Shown: positions 35,861 to 47,857 of the stretch, in pieces
How the letters are laid out: the number at the start of each line of letters is the position of its first letter
How positions within the stretch are numbered: position 1 is the stretch's first letter
NCBI RefSeq assembly: GCF_001638985.1
Contig: NW_017265150.1
Location: 496,001 to 560,000 of the forward strand
DNA: 64,000 bases
From: Phycomyces blakesleeanus NRRL 1555(-)
Taxonomy: Eukaryota; Mucoromycota; Mucoromycetes; Mucorales; Phycomycetaceae
Direction: 5' to 3'
Position numbers and translations under genes: made by a program
Notes under the pieces: generated by a model
Databases searched by the model: none
What the model was told of the DNA's origin: nothing
Seen by the model: the letters and a program-made list of their open reading frames with translations, nothing else

Positions 35861-37103
35861 TCAAAAGAAGATCAAAGTAATCAAAAACACCACGATGGCC
35901 AACATTAAAACAACCTGAGGAGGATAACCTTCGGTTGTCCGGCCCTTTTCAAGTTGAGCCAAATGACGATGGACTGCATCCAATGGCTGAACAACTGATG
36001 GCAGTTTCTTGGAAGACGTTGACCTCACAGGAGCTTGTCTTTGCTTCTCAATCTGACGGATTAGACTACGGATAGTTTCTTCTGCTTCCACTAGCTCCTC
36101 TTCCAATTTGGCCTTTGTTTCCTCCAAACCATTGGTTGTTGGCACGACAGCCGTTGGGTTTGAGTCTGTTAGTGAATAGACTGGTGGTGGTCCTACTGGC
36201 ACAGCATTTGGAAGTTCTGAAGACTGTTGAGGAGACTCTTCTCCTCCTGGTGCTCCTCCTGCCTCGCTCAAACGATGGATTTCTGCTTCTTTAGGACTCA
36301 AAAACATGCATCGAAGTTTGTGCTGATGAATTGCCCCTTTGTCTCGACTCTCTAGTGTGTGCCACTATATTACAAGCAGATTGGTTAATATAATGTTTTT
36401 TTTTGCTCCCAAATTCATTAAATGTTTAATATGCATATATTCATGTCGAAACCTACAATCTCAGCCAATGGAAGTTTCTCGTTGATAGAAGGGTCAAGAG
36501 CAATTGTTTGAATAAGAAACTTGTCTTTGCACCGATAATCTAACGGAGGCTCTTCTTTAAAAGGCTGTAAGATGACTGTCATAAAGACAACCAAAAATAA
36601 ATAAAAATCAGTTCATATTTCTCTTTCTGCAGTGTAATGTAGTGTACTGCGGTGCAGCTTGAACGCCATTTGAATGACACTAACATTCAAAAAGTTCAAA
36701 TGTCTACCACTTTATCTTTTTTCTCTCTCTCTCTCTCTCTCTTTCTTTATTTTCCTTACGCTTGTTATATAGCCACTTCTCTTTGTTTATGCACTATATA
36801 TTTATTTATTTTTACCTTGTACTTCAATTTCAGAATAAGGATCAATATAGCCTGCATTAGGACGAACACAGTATTGTTTTGGTGCAGTAGTCTTGACTTT
36901 GAATATTATTGGCTCTGCACCGGGATTCTTAAGTATCAAGATTTCCTTTGATAGAACATGGAGAGGACCTGTGTCAAGATGATAAGGGATTTTAGAATTT
37001 GTGTATAGATTGTTGGCATGAATGTTAAACTTTTTTTTCAGAAAAAAAAACCACAATTACGTTGGAATACAAGTGCAGTTGAGGGTGATAGTTGAACCGA
37101 CAT
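35861..37103 (-). CDS. SCS2: VAMP-associated protein (VAP) Scs2, ER contact-site receptor
   Basis: Four exons (37103-37061, 36968-36816, 36575-36457, 36364-35861) give 272 residues. An N-terminal MSP domain (1-115) includes KTTAPKQYCVRPNAG, the VAP signature that binds FFAT peptides, and a DKFLIQT strand. A linker follows, then a coiled coil (TKAKLEEELVEAEETIRSL, about 177-196), and a C-terminal single membrane anchor (about 250-272). The protein tethers the ER to other membranes through lipid-transfer proteins and regulates phosphoinositide and inositol metabolism. All four exon junctions are phase-consistent. Length and architecture are standard for the family. Confidence 0.92.
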
Positions 37104-39651
37104 TTTTTTTAAAGAAAAAAAAGAGAGAGAAGAAGTATAGAACAAAAGAGTAAAAGAGGTAAAGACAGATGTGTGGCAATTATTTTTTTGCTAGGGACTG
37201 CACGTGATCCTTTGCCTCTATTTTTGATCCCACGGCTCGTGGGATCATTATATATAAAGAGAGAAAAGGGGAGAAATATATACAGAGCGAGAGGAAAAGG
37301 TGAAATAAAAAAATGGTCTAAGAAAATGATTATTTGTGTATCTATTAAAATGATTATTAATGATGAGAAAGAGCGTGCTAAAGATTAAAAGATTCGGAAC
37401 ACTTTTTGAAAATCCTCTGTTGTTGCTCAATGAATTTTTGAATTTTTGAATTTTATATAATTTATACAATTGGCAGTATTTTCAATTATCCATATATAAA
37501 TCTTACTCAATAAAAAGGTAGCATTTGATAGTATTATTAGAATATTTGATCATAAGAGTAACCATGTTTAGGCAAAGGGACGACCTTTGATAGACTGGGG
37601 CTCTTCTTCTTCTACTTATGTGATAGATAATTAAGCTAATTCAACCCAAAATAGAATAAAAGATGAATTTATGCAGGTGAGGACGGAAGAAGGGAGAAAA
37701 CAGTTTGCTTATGTAGAGTATATTGGTGCATGCTGCATAAAAAGCTTTAAACTATAGAGCAGCATTTACTCGAAAGCAATTGAGATTATACAACAAGCAA
37801 GTTTGGCCATCTTTATCTTATTTATTCTATTTATAAATCTTTGCTGGTTGGCATTGCTATGAATAGCCAAATGATCACTTTATAATGATTTAGCCATCTC
37901 AATGCTAATAATGCACTCTATTACATTATCCTTTGAATGCCAAGTTAATGCACCCACCTGCCAAGAGACTTGAATATCACCCTGCTTTTGAAGAGATTGG
38001 CGGCTATTACTAAGCACACACGTACATACATATGTGCATGCATAAGTATATACATAGACATACACACAAATATGTCCTATCAGCTATTATATTATTATCT
38101 TTAAAACCCTCACTCACAAGCGAGTAACCAACAATAAGCCTCTATTCTGTACTGGGTTAATTATGAAACACCTTTCTTCTTTTTTTGGAAGGTGTTATTT
38201 CTAGTGGTCATTTGTAAATTATAAACTGAAAAAAAAATTAGACCTCATTTTCTTGAAAATAACCTGGGAAAATTGACTACGGATTTTTTATAATCCAGGC
38301 TTAATTTAGATACGGCTAAAGCAACACTCAGCAGATGGTGCTTTATAAATCAGCAAGTTACAACATATGTAAGCCATTCTTTGTTGCTGTTTTCTTTTAA
38401 TACAAAAATAAAGAAACCTTAACTAAATATTGCTTCATATGATGAATATTTTGCGAATATTAAAGAACCAAAAGAAAAAAGAAGTAAGTAGAATGCAGAG
38501 AAATGTAATTCGGTAATATCTGTGAATATTAGATCCAAACATTAACATACGCACATCTGCACGTCATTTAGAAAAAAAGAATTGCTTTCAAGATCGCCAT
38601 TTCTTGCAACGATTCGTAAACCAAAAACCAAATGCATGATAAACAAATAGCGACTTGCAGAGTCATGTCAGCTTCTTGAGTGTTTGTTTAGTTAAGCACA
38701 GCTTGGTCCGAAAATGCTCAGTATATTGTATTATTGAAGCACATTCTAAATATCACTAAATAACCCTATTCTTATTTTATTTTATTTTATAGATACAACC
38801 CCAAAAAACATTGATAATCTCTCCTCCCTTGCAACCCATATTCTGGGATGAAACACGCGCGCCCTGTCGGACAAACTACAGAAGTTTAGATCAAGAAAAT
38901 TCCAAGACACATACATAAAAAGAAGCATGTCATGTCATGTCATGTCATGTCATTTTGGTTTTTGGTTTTTGGTTTTTGGTTTTTGGTTTTACACAGACCA
39001 TCAATTTCCTTCCCCCTCCCTCCGTGGAACAGTTGTCAGTCTTCAAACAAAACTATGAGACAAGACAGGGGGGTTACATACATTAATAATTTGATTGAAC
39101 TAAACTTGAGCTATATGCAATATATCCTTCCGCTTAGAGCCACGTTAAAATCATAAGCAGACAAGTTTTTATTGGCCCTAGAGAAGAGGGATTTGTTAAA
39201 TTACATGCAAAAAAAAGGGAAAACTGTTACTTCACAAAAGTAATCGACTTACTACATGTTTTTTTTTAGAGAGAAGAAGAAATGATTGCTTGTGAAGCCA
39301 TAAATATATGCAAGGCACATGATACATACAAAGCCTATACCAGCACCTACCAATATGCTAAGCAAGAGCTAAAATATTATTAAATATTAAATTAAGTCAT
39401 TAAACTTGGTATATTATATTATAATACTATATTACAATCGATAAAGAACATATGCTATTCGGTGAAGACAGCTGTCACGCCAAAATAACATCGATCTGAG
39501 AGATTGCTTTAGGCTGGCAAGAGATAGCCCACCGGATATTTTGGTACTAATAGCAGTGGCTCATATCCACCCAAGCAATATGGCTAGTATATATTTCTCT
39601 TTCTTCTAGGTAAATGATTAAAGAAAAAAGATTATAGTAATACTCATCTGT
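37104..39651. other. 2.5 kb gene-free stretch
   Basis: No credible gene. The left end is the SCS2 promoter, with a CACGTGAT site at 37201 and a perfect hairpin at 37226. Elsewhere there are TGTCA and GGTTTTT repeats (38927-38987) and AT-rich DNA. It may contain decayed transposon sequence next to the relic at 39.7 kb, but I see no matching motif. Confidence 0.5.
37226..37246. promoter_or_regulatory. perfect 9 bp inverted repeat with 3 nt spacer
   Basis: GATCCCACG, spacer GCT, CGTGGGATC. It is GC-rich in an AT-rich region and lies about 123 nt upstream of the SCS2 ATG, beside TATATAAA on the other side. It could be a dimeric factor site or a small hairpin. The symmetry is directly seen, but the role is inferred. 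Confidence 0.4.
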
Positions 39652-41148
39652 TCAGATAAGAAAAAAATACGAGTGAAATGAGACGAGATGATTATCGAAA
39701 AAAAAAGTTGTTTTGAGTGACCAAAAAAAAAGGGCTTGCAAAGAATCGGACAAAAAGATACGGACCAATTTTATTAACTGTGTTAATTCATGCTGCAGAT
39801 AGAACCAATATGAACCAAATTTACTCAAGTTAACCATGTAAGTAGTATCATTAACTTTCATTAAATCAATCCTACACAGAGGCTTGAGAGAATCGAGAGA
39901 CATACGGTCATCAGTCATTTCTACTTTAAGGTAGTTATTTTTCATCTCCTCACTCGTGCGAGCAGTGGGCCGAAGAAAAGTAACCATTGAGCCAGAGATC
40001 AGTCCAATGCTGGGAGTCGTGCCAATACTGTTCTTGATAACAAAAGCAGCAAAGGAATTGTCCTTTAAAGTATTTATGTTACCGGTATCATTGTTGTCTG
40101 CGAGCACTTGAGATCCTCCAAGAAATAGGTTGCGGAAATTTTTATCTTTATCGTCGTTGGGCTTGATAAATTCTGCAATTCCGGGTCCAGGGTACTCTCG
40201 TTGTCCGTTGCTGTTAATCCACGATCCGTTGGCGAAGATATGTTGCATGACCGCCTGCTTTGCGAACTTGTGCCAGACATCTCTCGAGGTGTTCAGTCGG
40301 TTGGTATGAATGAGATGCTCTCGAATATACTTGTCGAACTGTTCGCCTTTTTCTGTCTCAAAGTTCAGAGCAGGTCCAAATCGTCTGATATCTTCTGTCA
40401 AATGGGCCACGTTGTGGGTCTTCGGCTTAGTGGATAAAGGCGTGTGCTTCGGACCGTTCACATTTGTCATGTCAAATGTCATGGAGTTTGGCGATCAATG
40501 TGCTCACAGTACTGTCAACCTGGGCGAGGCACTCTTCGAATTTGGATTCCACTTGCCGAACAAACACCGATGAACATAGACGACCAAGTTCAACAAGGCA
40601 GGGAAAAATTGGTTTAATTACCTCATCATCATCAAAGTCTTTGAGGAAAACAACGCGAAGAGTTTGCAGGAGCACCTTGAACTCTCTACCAAGGAAAGAT
40701 CCACAGTGTCTCAAGAGCCGGGTAAACTTGCGAGAAAGTCCAGTTGTCTGTTCAGGTTCCTTTCAACTGTCGGAAAGCTTCTCCCTTTTTCGCCTTGGTG
40801 GAAACAGGCAGGCTGGTCAAGAGTTCGGTCATGCAAAGATGTGATCTTTCTGGCTTTCAATGTGCTCGACATCATGAATCGCAGGTGTACAGACAGCAGG
40901 TTGGTATAAGCAGGTAAAGGCGTGGGGAATGACTCGGGAACATCAACTTCTGTTGAAGGAAAAACGGGTATTCTGTTCCTCTTCACTCGGTGGTAATTCA
41001 TAAGGACATTCAACTTAGGGAGTTTGAATGTTCCTTGTTCGTTAACATCGGCCTGAATCTTGCTGATTATGTTCACGACAAACAAGATCTTGATCATCAT
41101 ACTTTGGGAGACTATATCGTTGTCCCTGTAAATAAGGGTACAAGACAT
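39652..41148 (-). pseudogene. frameshifted fungal transposon-type ORF (SNR/SRDI-motif family)
   Basis: Three overlapping minus-strand frames read as one decayed protein: 41148-40711, then 40714-40472, then 40482-39652. In order they carry PKLNVLMNYHRVKR, LGREFKVLLQTLRVVF, HNVAHLTEDIRRFGP, NFETEKGEQFDKYIRE and HTNRLNTSRDVWHKFAKQ, then GSW. I recognise this order (GREFKxxLQ, HLxEDIRRFGPA, ATExxExFN, SNRxxxSRDI) from a large family of repeated hypothetical proteins in fungi linked to mobile elements. The name and chemistry of the family are unknown to me. Two frame changes and a stop at each join make it non-functional as one protein. No terminal repeats were found. Confidence 0.6.
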
Positions 41149-41783
41149 AATTGTTTATAGATCGAGGAAAGAGTAAGAATTTGAGATAGGTCAACTAAAG
41201 GTGTTTTCCACAATAAAGGCTTTATATCACGTTTAGTTCCTCTAAAGCTGCGTCACGATGATCTAAAAAATATCATAGGGTTACATATAGAGTTGTACAG
41301 AGAATTGCTTTCTGATTCATAATTACTGAAATAAGAGACAAAGCAAGTATCGAAATGGTGATATTTGGACACTTACATGAAAATAGAAATTATGAAATAT
41401 GATTTTCCCCACCCTCCCTTCCCTTAGCTGACCTCACTCGTAGAGATCGACTATATACATTGGAGTACTTAGATTTAAAGTATTGCTATCAACTTTTTGC
41501 TGATTTTAAATAAAGATATGATAAAACAATCATATCTCATAATTTTTATTTTCATGCCCAAGTATCCCAATATCACCATTTCGATACTTGAACTTTGCCC
41601 ATTTAATTTTCACCAAAAACCGAAAGTTTGCAAAAAAAAAAAAAAGCTCATTTGGGCCCGAAAAACCTGTATATAAACTTATCGCCGAAACATCTTACCG
41701 GGGATTCAATTGTCCCCCCTTTAACGTGTAGCTTTGGTTTTCGTTCCTTTGGATTTCCTCCTTTACTGTTTCTTATTTTAAAT
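41149..41783. other. divergent promoter region upstream of VMA5
   Basis: This holds T- and A-runs and a short near-duplicate (TATCGAAATGGTGATATT at 41348 and its inverted form near 41569-41587), about 220 nt apart. No gene is seen. Confidence 0.5.
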
Positions 41784-43642
41784 ATGAAGTACACCCTTGT
41801 CTCGGTCCCTGCACTGGGAAACAAGCAAAATACGTTCTCTAACCTTAAAAGCAAGCTTGCTGACTATGCCGACACTCATCAGCTCTTGATTCCCGAGTTC
41901 AAGGTAATGAAGATTTTTATACACACGCACACGTATAAAGTCAAAGACGACGAATAAAAAGAAAGAAAGAAGAAGAAATGAAATGAGTAGAAAAAGGACA
42001 AGAAAAAAAAATTAAGAGAAATGAGCTTTTAAACTATAACCAAATGACACGTTCATTATTAAAAGATTGGCACCCTCGATGGCCTTGTCTTACTATCAGA
42101 CGACCTAGTCAAGTTTGACGCCGTGTTTGAACAAGCGACCAACAAGATTGCAGATATCTTGAGCATCCTTGTCAAGGACCAAAAGGTCAATGTACAAGAT
42201 TTCCTTCTTGTTAATGACAGTATGTTTCTTCCGATGAATCTTAAAAGAAGTAAAAAAAAAGTAGTCGGTTAGGGAAACTCATCTCGGTTATTTCTGCTAT
42301 TGCTACTGTTATTTAGAGACAATTGATCAATATATCAGTTCTTTCCAATGGAATAGCATGAAGTATCGCACTGACAAATCTTTGCAGGAGACCACCACTC
42401 TTCTCAACCAGGTACATAAAAAAAGCAAAAGACCACAAGTGATGCAAAGAGAGAGAAAGAGAGAGAAAGACGTGAATTAAAAGAAAGCTAAATATATATA
42501 TATATGTATAACTACTTTTGTAGGAAGTTGCTTCGATTGATAATGTGATGAAGACCAAGATGAACACTTATACCCTCAACAAGAATGCTCTTTTGACCCT
42601 TCAGCGCAAGCAGACGTACGTGTTGAAACAAAAACAAAAGTAGCAATTGATAACTCATTTTATTTGCGGTGTTTATCTATGTGCGGCGATAGTGGTAATT
42701 TGTCTGTCAAGAGCTTAAACGGTATTGTAAAGAAGCAGCATTGTATCCTCAACTCTGAATATATCACCACCCTTATTGTTGCTGTTCCAAGGTAAATAGT
42801 CTATGGGTTTGTAAAGATAAATATATAAAGACAAATTAAAATTAATGCTGTGTATATGTATATGATTTTAGACAGCTGTACAAATTGTGGAACAACAGCT
42901 ACGAGACTTTGGCTCCAATGGTCGTCCCACGCTCGTCTGTGTAAGTACGATAGAGGTAGAATATGCCCTTGAAATATCATGTGCGTTTATCAAATTTATT
43001 AATGGCTTGCAATTTTGTATTTTTATATGTATATATAGTAAGATTGCTGAAGACGACGAGTTTGGTCTCTTTACTGTTACTGTTTTCCAGCGTGCAGCTG
43101 AAGATTTTGCGCAAAAGGCACGTGAGGAACGTTTCATCGTTCGTGACTTCAAGTACGATGAGGATGCTCTTAAACAACAGCAGGGTGAACTCGAAGAGTC
43201 CAAGATCACTGTTAATGAACAACAAGCCGAGTTGGTCCGTTTAGCACGCACCAATTTCGGAGAAGTTTTTGGTGCTTGGGTTCACCTCAAAGCACTGCGC
43301 ATCTTTGTGGAATCTGTACTTCGCTATGGCCTACCCCCAGATTTTACTGCTGTCTCCATCTTGGTAACGTTAACCTGAATATATATATACATACATATAT
43401 ATATGTGTGTACGGCTGTTCATTCATTTCTGTTTAATTTAGGCTTTACCAAAGTATGAGAAGAAGGTAGATGAAGTCCTGGTAGCTCAGTACGGCCGTCT
43501 GGGCGGTGTACATGGTCAGACATCCAAAGCTCAGGCAGAGAGTGAGGATATATTGGATCACGACCTTCAGACTATGAACGACAACAACTACAGACCATAT
43601 GTTCAGTTTGAACTCTTGTTCGACTTGGAGCGTAGACAATAA
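41784..43642 (+). CDS. VMA5: V-type ATPase subunit C (Vma5)
   Basis: Eight exons (41784-41903, 42066-42219, 42317-42411, 42524-42615, 42693-42791, 42872-42940, 43039-43363, 43442-43642) give 384 residues, the normal size. Matching stretches include YTLVSVPAL at the start, DDLVKFD, SSFQWNSMKYR, WNNSYETLAPMVVPRSS, FTVTVFQRAAEDF, KARTNFGEVF-like LARTNFGEVF, VHLKALRIFVESVLRYGLPP and the C-terminal RPYVQFELLF. Subunit C links the V1 peripheral stalks to the membrane V0 sector and is the piece released on reversible disassembly. The junctions keep all conserved blocks in frame, so the gene appears intact. Confidence 0.95.
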
Positions 43643-44420
43643 GAAATTTGTGGATTATCTATCTATCTCTTTGTCTTTACCTTGACATCCTAAAGGGACT
43701 TTATATTCTGCAAAAAACCAAGTTACTTTGAAATGTTCATTGTAAAGATGTAGATATAAAATATTAAAAAAAAAAACAAACCCCCCCAACAGCACCACAA
43801 ATACCAAGAATCTTGATGAAAGAATTTTTTAAGCCGTGTGATAGAGTTACTAGGCCAGTTTGAAGTCTTGTAATTTCAACCTTTTGCTTCATTGTTTGAT
43901 CTGTTAAATAAGCATATAATACGTGACTGTGTATCCGGAAGCACAACGGATCCGATGGCGATTTAACCACAAACAATTGTTTGTAACAAGATGACTTCTC
44001 CTCTTTACTCGCCAGGTAAAAAGAATAGTCATGTAGTCTTTCTCGCATAAAAAGAGCCGCCCAACTTACCAGCATCGAACTCTCCCCAATTTTATCCATT
44101 TACCGGGAATTTTTACCAACTCGGATATTTTAGTCTTGTCTCAATGGGTGAATTAATTTCGACTTTGATTTCATTTATCACAAAAATATTATGATCAATT
44201 TGGATACCTCTTTGAATGTTTACATTTTTGCTTTAATATCACTATGTTCAATGTTGAAAATACATACCCACACACACAAAAACATATATATATATATATG
44301 AATGTCTACCCACTACCACGACTACTGCCACTGCTAAAAATACAACTAAAAAATGATACAACGAATAATAATGACTTTTCTGAATTTACCTGTTAGTATT
44401 TACACTTTGTTTGACAGCTC
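43643..44420. other. intergenic with one doubtful ORF
   Basis: An open frame on minus at 43764-44099 (111 codons, starting MDKIGESSM) has non-repetitive composition but matches nothing I know and ends in low complexity. The region also has CA and TATA repeats near 44270-44300. Confidence 0.4.
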
Positions 44421-44429
44421 CCCAAAGCC

Positions 44430-45092
44430 TTTCAACAAGTAGTCTTACGAGAAGAATGAAGTCAAAGGTATCTTTCCCCAGAACTATATGTTAGTGCTAA
44501 CAAGTTTATTTACCCCACACTACTAAATATTTTTCTACTAATCATTCCCATAATGCTCAGGCGAGGGGAACATTATCTTCTATTTTAGAAGATAGAAGAT
44601 AATAATAATAGAAAATTAAAAATAAATATGAATATGACTGATATGCATATATACAGGAAAAAGGACGGGTTTGGAGAGAATATAATTTGAATTCATGCTA
44701 TGATGCCCCATTTTGGAGCGTTCGAACAACTCTCTCATGGTGTATGGTCACAATAATGATAAGTTGTTAGCTGTACGTATTTTTCAGCATGTTCTTGAGA
44801 TTGCTCACTTGTCGACCGATTAGAATCCCCATCCAAATCCCTTGTTGATGCTATTATCAACATTGGTCCCCGCGAATATTTCTTTCGCATCGTTCCTTAG
44901 AGTACTATTCGTCTTCAGGCTGTTGATGTATCTCCTTTCCGTCGTACCAACTAGCCCCTTTCTTTGTTGAATACTGATACTTGTGGGGATACCTCCCTTA
45001 ATGTTAAAACAGTTAGAGAAGGTCTTGTTAATAAATTAACCTATGTTACCAAGAAGGGTGAGCTTGAGCGTGCTACAAAGTCCAAACGTTAA
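44430..45092 (+). pseudogene. decayed copy of ribosomal protein uS7 (RPS5)
   Basis: Conceptual fragments follow uS7 order: FNK-stop-SYEKNEVK near 44434 (uS7 has FNKW-SYE), then [12 protein letters not shown] near 44707, [14 protein letters not shown] near 44760, a TD-stop-NP (TDQNP in uS7), then IINIGPRE near 44849, IRLQAVDVSPFRR near 44910, and KKGELERATKSKR with its normal stop at 45092. There are at least two nonsense codons, two or more frameshifts and missing blocks. Intron-like sequence between the first two fragments (GTATCT at about 44468) suggests an unprocessed duplicate rather than a retrocopy. It lies near a genuine ribosomal gene, RPL35. Confidence 0.75.
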
Positions 45093-45409
45093 AAATTTAT
45101 TGTGGAGTTCGGCTTTTTGCAAGGCTCTATTTGATTTTTTGTTCTCTTTATATAAAAGATTGTATGAGTGTGTAAATTTATATACATATATATATATATA
45201 TATATATTTACAAATATGTGTGTACTCCTTATATATTCATCCACCTCTTCATTCACCAAACATATTAAAGTTTCCTTTGAATTCTCAAGTTGCTTAAATG
45301 ACATTTCATTAATGATTACAACAACAAAAAACAGAATGATGCAGTGGTTTGTTTTTGCTTTTTCTTTATTCACAAAAAGAAGTAAATCCCAAAATACTTA
45401 GAAAGATAT
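45093..45409. other. 3' flanks between RPS5 relic and RPL35
   Basis: TATA repeats near 45182-45209 and AT-rich DNA. No gene is seen. Confidence 0.55.
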
Positions 45410-45787
45410 TTAGGCCTTGACAGCATACTTGCGCATGGGGAAATGAGCCTGCTTCTTCTGGTACTTGACAGTCTTGAGGCTACGCTCATAAGGAGTCAAG
45501 GCTCTGCGGAGAGCACGAGTCTTCTTGACACGGAGGTCGATGGGGATCAACTTCTTCTTCTGGTAGAAAAGACGGAGCTGGTCGCGCTGGGTCTGGTTGA
45601 TGACGGTCAAGGTGCGGGCAACGTTCTTGCGTGCCTGGCCGATGGCCTGGAGCTTGGAAGCAGAGCCACCAGCAACCTTCTGGACACGGAGAGAAGCAAG
45701 TTCCTGCTTCTGCTCATCGAGAACCTTCAAGAGCTCGGCCTTGTTCTTGTTACGGAGTTCGTGAGCTTTGACGCCAGCCTTTTTCAT
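45410..45787 (-). CDS. RPL35: 60S ribosomal protein uL29 (L35)
   Basis: A single exon encodes 125 residues. [69 protein letters not shown] and the basic C-terminus with [10 protein letters not shown] are those of eukaryotic uL29. It sits at the polypeptide exit tunnel of the large subunit and contacts SRP. The start MKKAGVK differs from the usual short MA/MS-K-VKA start; a spliced first exon joined at AAAAAG is possible, so the first two or three residues are uncertain. Codon use is visibly more GC-rich than in neighbours, as expected for a highly expressed gene. Confidence 0.93.
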   Translation of the reverse strand: MKKAGVKAHELRNKNKAELLKVLDEQKQELASLRVQKVAGGSASKLQAIGQARKNVARTLTVINQTQRDQLRLFYQKKKLIPIDLRVKKTRALRRALTPYERSLKTVKYQKKQAHFPMRKYAVKA

Positions 45788-47214
45788 ATTATTGTTTATT
45801 TTTTAAATGGGAAAAATATGTATATTAGACAATGACCATATATTTTTTGTATTGGACTCGATTTTTTTTGTTATATAGCGATCTCCTCTAAATCTGTCTG
45901 TAGCCATCTATTTTGTAGATATCCTCATCGTTTATAGATGGATGGAATGTGATGGGATGGATGGGATGGGATGGATGGGATGGGATGGGATAGTTGTATG
46001 GTCACCTACCATTGGTCACTGATTGTAAAGAGGAAGGACGATGATGGCTTGCCACCAGTACCTTCTTGAGGGCCACCATCCGCCACCGCGGCCTTGTCGG
46101 ATACCAAATCTTGTAAGCCAATCAATCCACCTTTTTATTTTTTTTATTAGTGTGTTCCTATGTAGGCCTATAAAACACACACACTTTCTTTCTAAAATAA
46201 AATGTAGCTCTTGGCCAATTCTAAAGTCGCAGGTCGACAACAATAAACACTTTCTTTACAGAACAAAAGCAATTCCTGTACATTTATTGGCGATTTTACC
46301 TCTAAACATACTTGTCAACTTTTTGAAACCTGGAATTTTTCATTAAATCCCTACATACTGAACCGAGTATCATTATCATTATTATATTGCAAAAGTTGGC
46401 AAAATCATGTTGTTAAGCATTAAACATTGCTATACTAAATATATGAAGAATCTTGTTTGTAAGCATAATATCTTAAAACTACTACCCTTTGCACGAAACA
46501 TTTAAATAATGCGACGTAGCAGCACAACTTAGATGCTATTACAACATATGTCCCAAAACTAAAGTATATAAACATTAATACAAAATAAAACGGGACCTAA
46601 GCGTGTTTGGATATCCTACAGAGAGCAAGACAATACGATTTTCTGACGAGTACTTTAAAAGGTCTTTAGTACATCATCTACTGCAAGATACCTAGAAATA
46701 TAGGTTTGCCTAATGCAAAGATGTACATTATAGTATAAAGAAGAGCTCTATTAGTCTTAAAAATAAACATGAAGGCATTTTTCTTTTATGTATTTTGAAA
46801 TACTTGACATAAAATCGTTATTTTAAAACAAGTTTAAATAAAATATCAGCATTCGATATCATTGAATAATGTCTGTTGTTTCCCATAATTATCCTTCAAG
46901 GGAAGATATTATTGTATAATACGACTATAAACCAAGAGACTATAACTAAGAATCGTCTCGGACTCCTTTAAATTTAGAGACCTATTTAGCGATAAATACT
47001 TCTTGGCTAGCGAAAGCTTGACTATTTCTTCTTTTTTTTTTTAAAAAAAAAATGGAAGTGAGTGTGATTCTTTGTCTAATTTCGAGTCAAGGCAATGTAG
47101 GCAAATTCCTTTTTGGAGTGCACATAGCCACTATTAACCCGAGAAATTAAATATTTATCCCAGCACCTTTCATCTTCTTATGATATAATACCTTTAATAA
47201 ATAAAAATATATAG
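45788..47214. other. 1.4 kb gene-free stretch
   Basis: A GATGG-type repeat (about 45937-45991) lies upstream of RPL35. A T-run/A-run hairpin is at 47033-47052. The rest is AT-rich with no coding support. Confidence 0.55.
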
Positions 47215-47857
47215 CTAATATTTTACATAGTAATCATACGAACTTGCCAACCAAATAAGCGATGACACTACAAACATTCAATATTTTTAGAAATCGTTCA
47301 TCATCAAGCTCATTCACATACCCGCAACAACAAATGGAGACATAAAAGGAACACTAATCTTGCATCCCTTAAAGATGAGGAGTTCACTCATGTAATGGGT
47401 TAAGGCAATCACATAGGTCCAGATACCGAGCTCGTACATACTGTATTCCATAATCAATTATTGTTCGCATATCATCTTATCCTCAACTTACAAACGGTGT
47501 TCGAGGTGGAAAGCAGCATAAATACGGATCATGCTTACAGACCAGGTCCAGGTAGCAAACATACGACCAGTCATTGGAGTAACTTAGGGATTATTCATAT
47601 ACAGATATAAATATAAAGATGTTTGAATAATTTATTATTTACGCTCTTTTACATTATTTTTGTAAATTTATTTTACTACAAGGTTACTCACCCAACTCGG
47701 GTGTTCCAGAGTAAACACGTTTGGTCAATGAATCAGTGCAATAGTTCTGGATAGAATTAAAGATACCGAGAGCAGAAGTGAACAGCAGCCACTTGGGAAG
47801 GTTACCCTCGGGTAAAGTGGAAAATGCATTTGAAACGGTCTCCATAATGAAATCCAT
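47215..47857 (-). CDS. ERG28: ergosterol biosynthesis scaffold Erg28
   Basis: Four exons (47857-47692, 47582-47492, 47440-47322, 47267-47215) give 142 residues, normal for Erg28. Matches include PKWLLFTSALGIFNSIQNY near the start (first TM), KRVYSGTPELVTPMTGRMFATWTW split over exons 1-2, SMIRIYAAFHLEHRFMYELGIWTYVIAL, and FVVAVSSLIWLASSYDYYVKY at the end. Four hydrophobic segments are visible. Erg28 is an ER membrane tether that gathers the C-4 demethylation enzymes Erg25, Erg26 and Erg27. The final 17-codon exon was chosen because it restores the family SxxSLIWM-like ending rather than a stop right after VVAG. Confidence 0.9.

Noticed and set aside
43764..44099. A 111-codon minus-strand open frame as a gene
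   Set aside because: No recognisable motif, a low-complexity end, no splice partners, and it lies in the flank between VMA5 and a pseudogene. It is left as doubtful.
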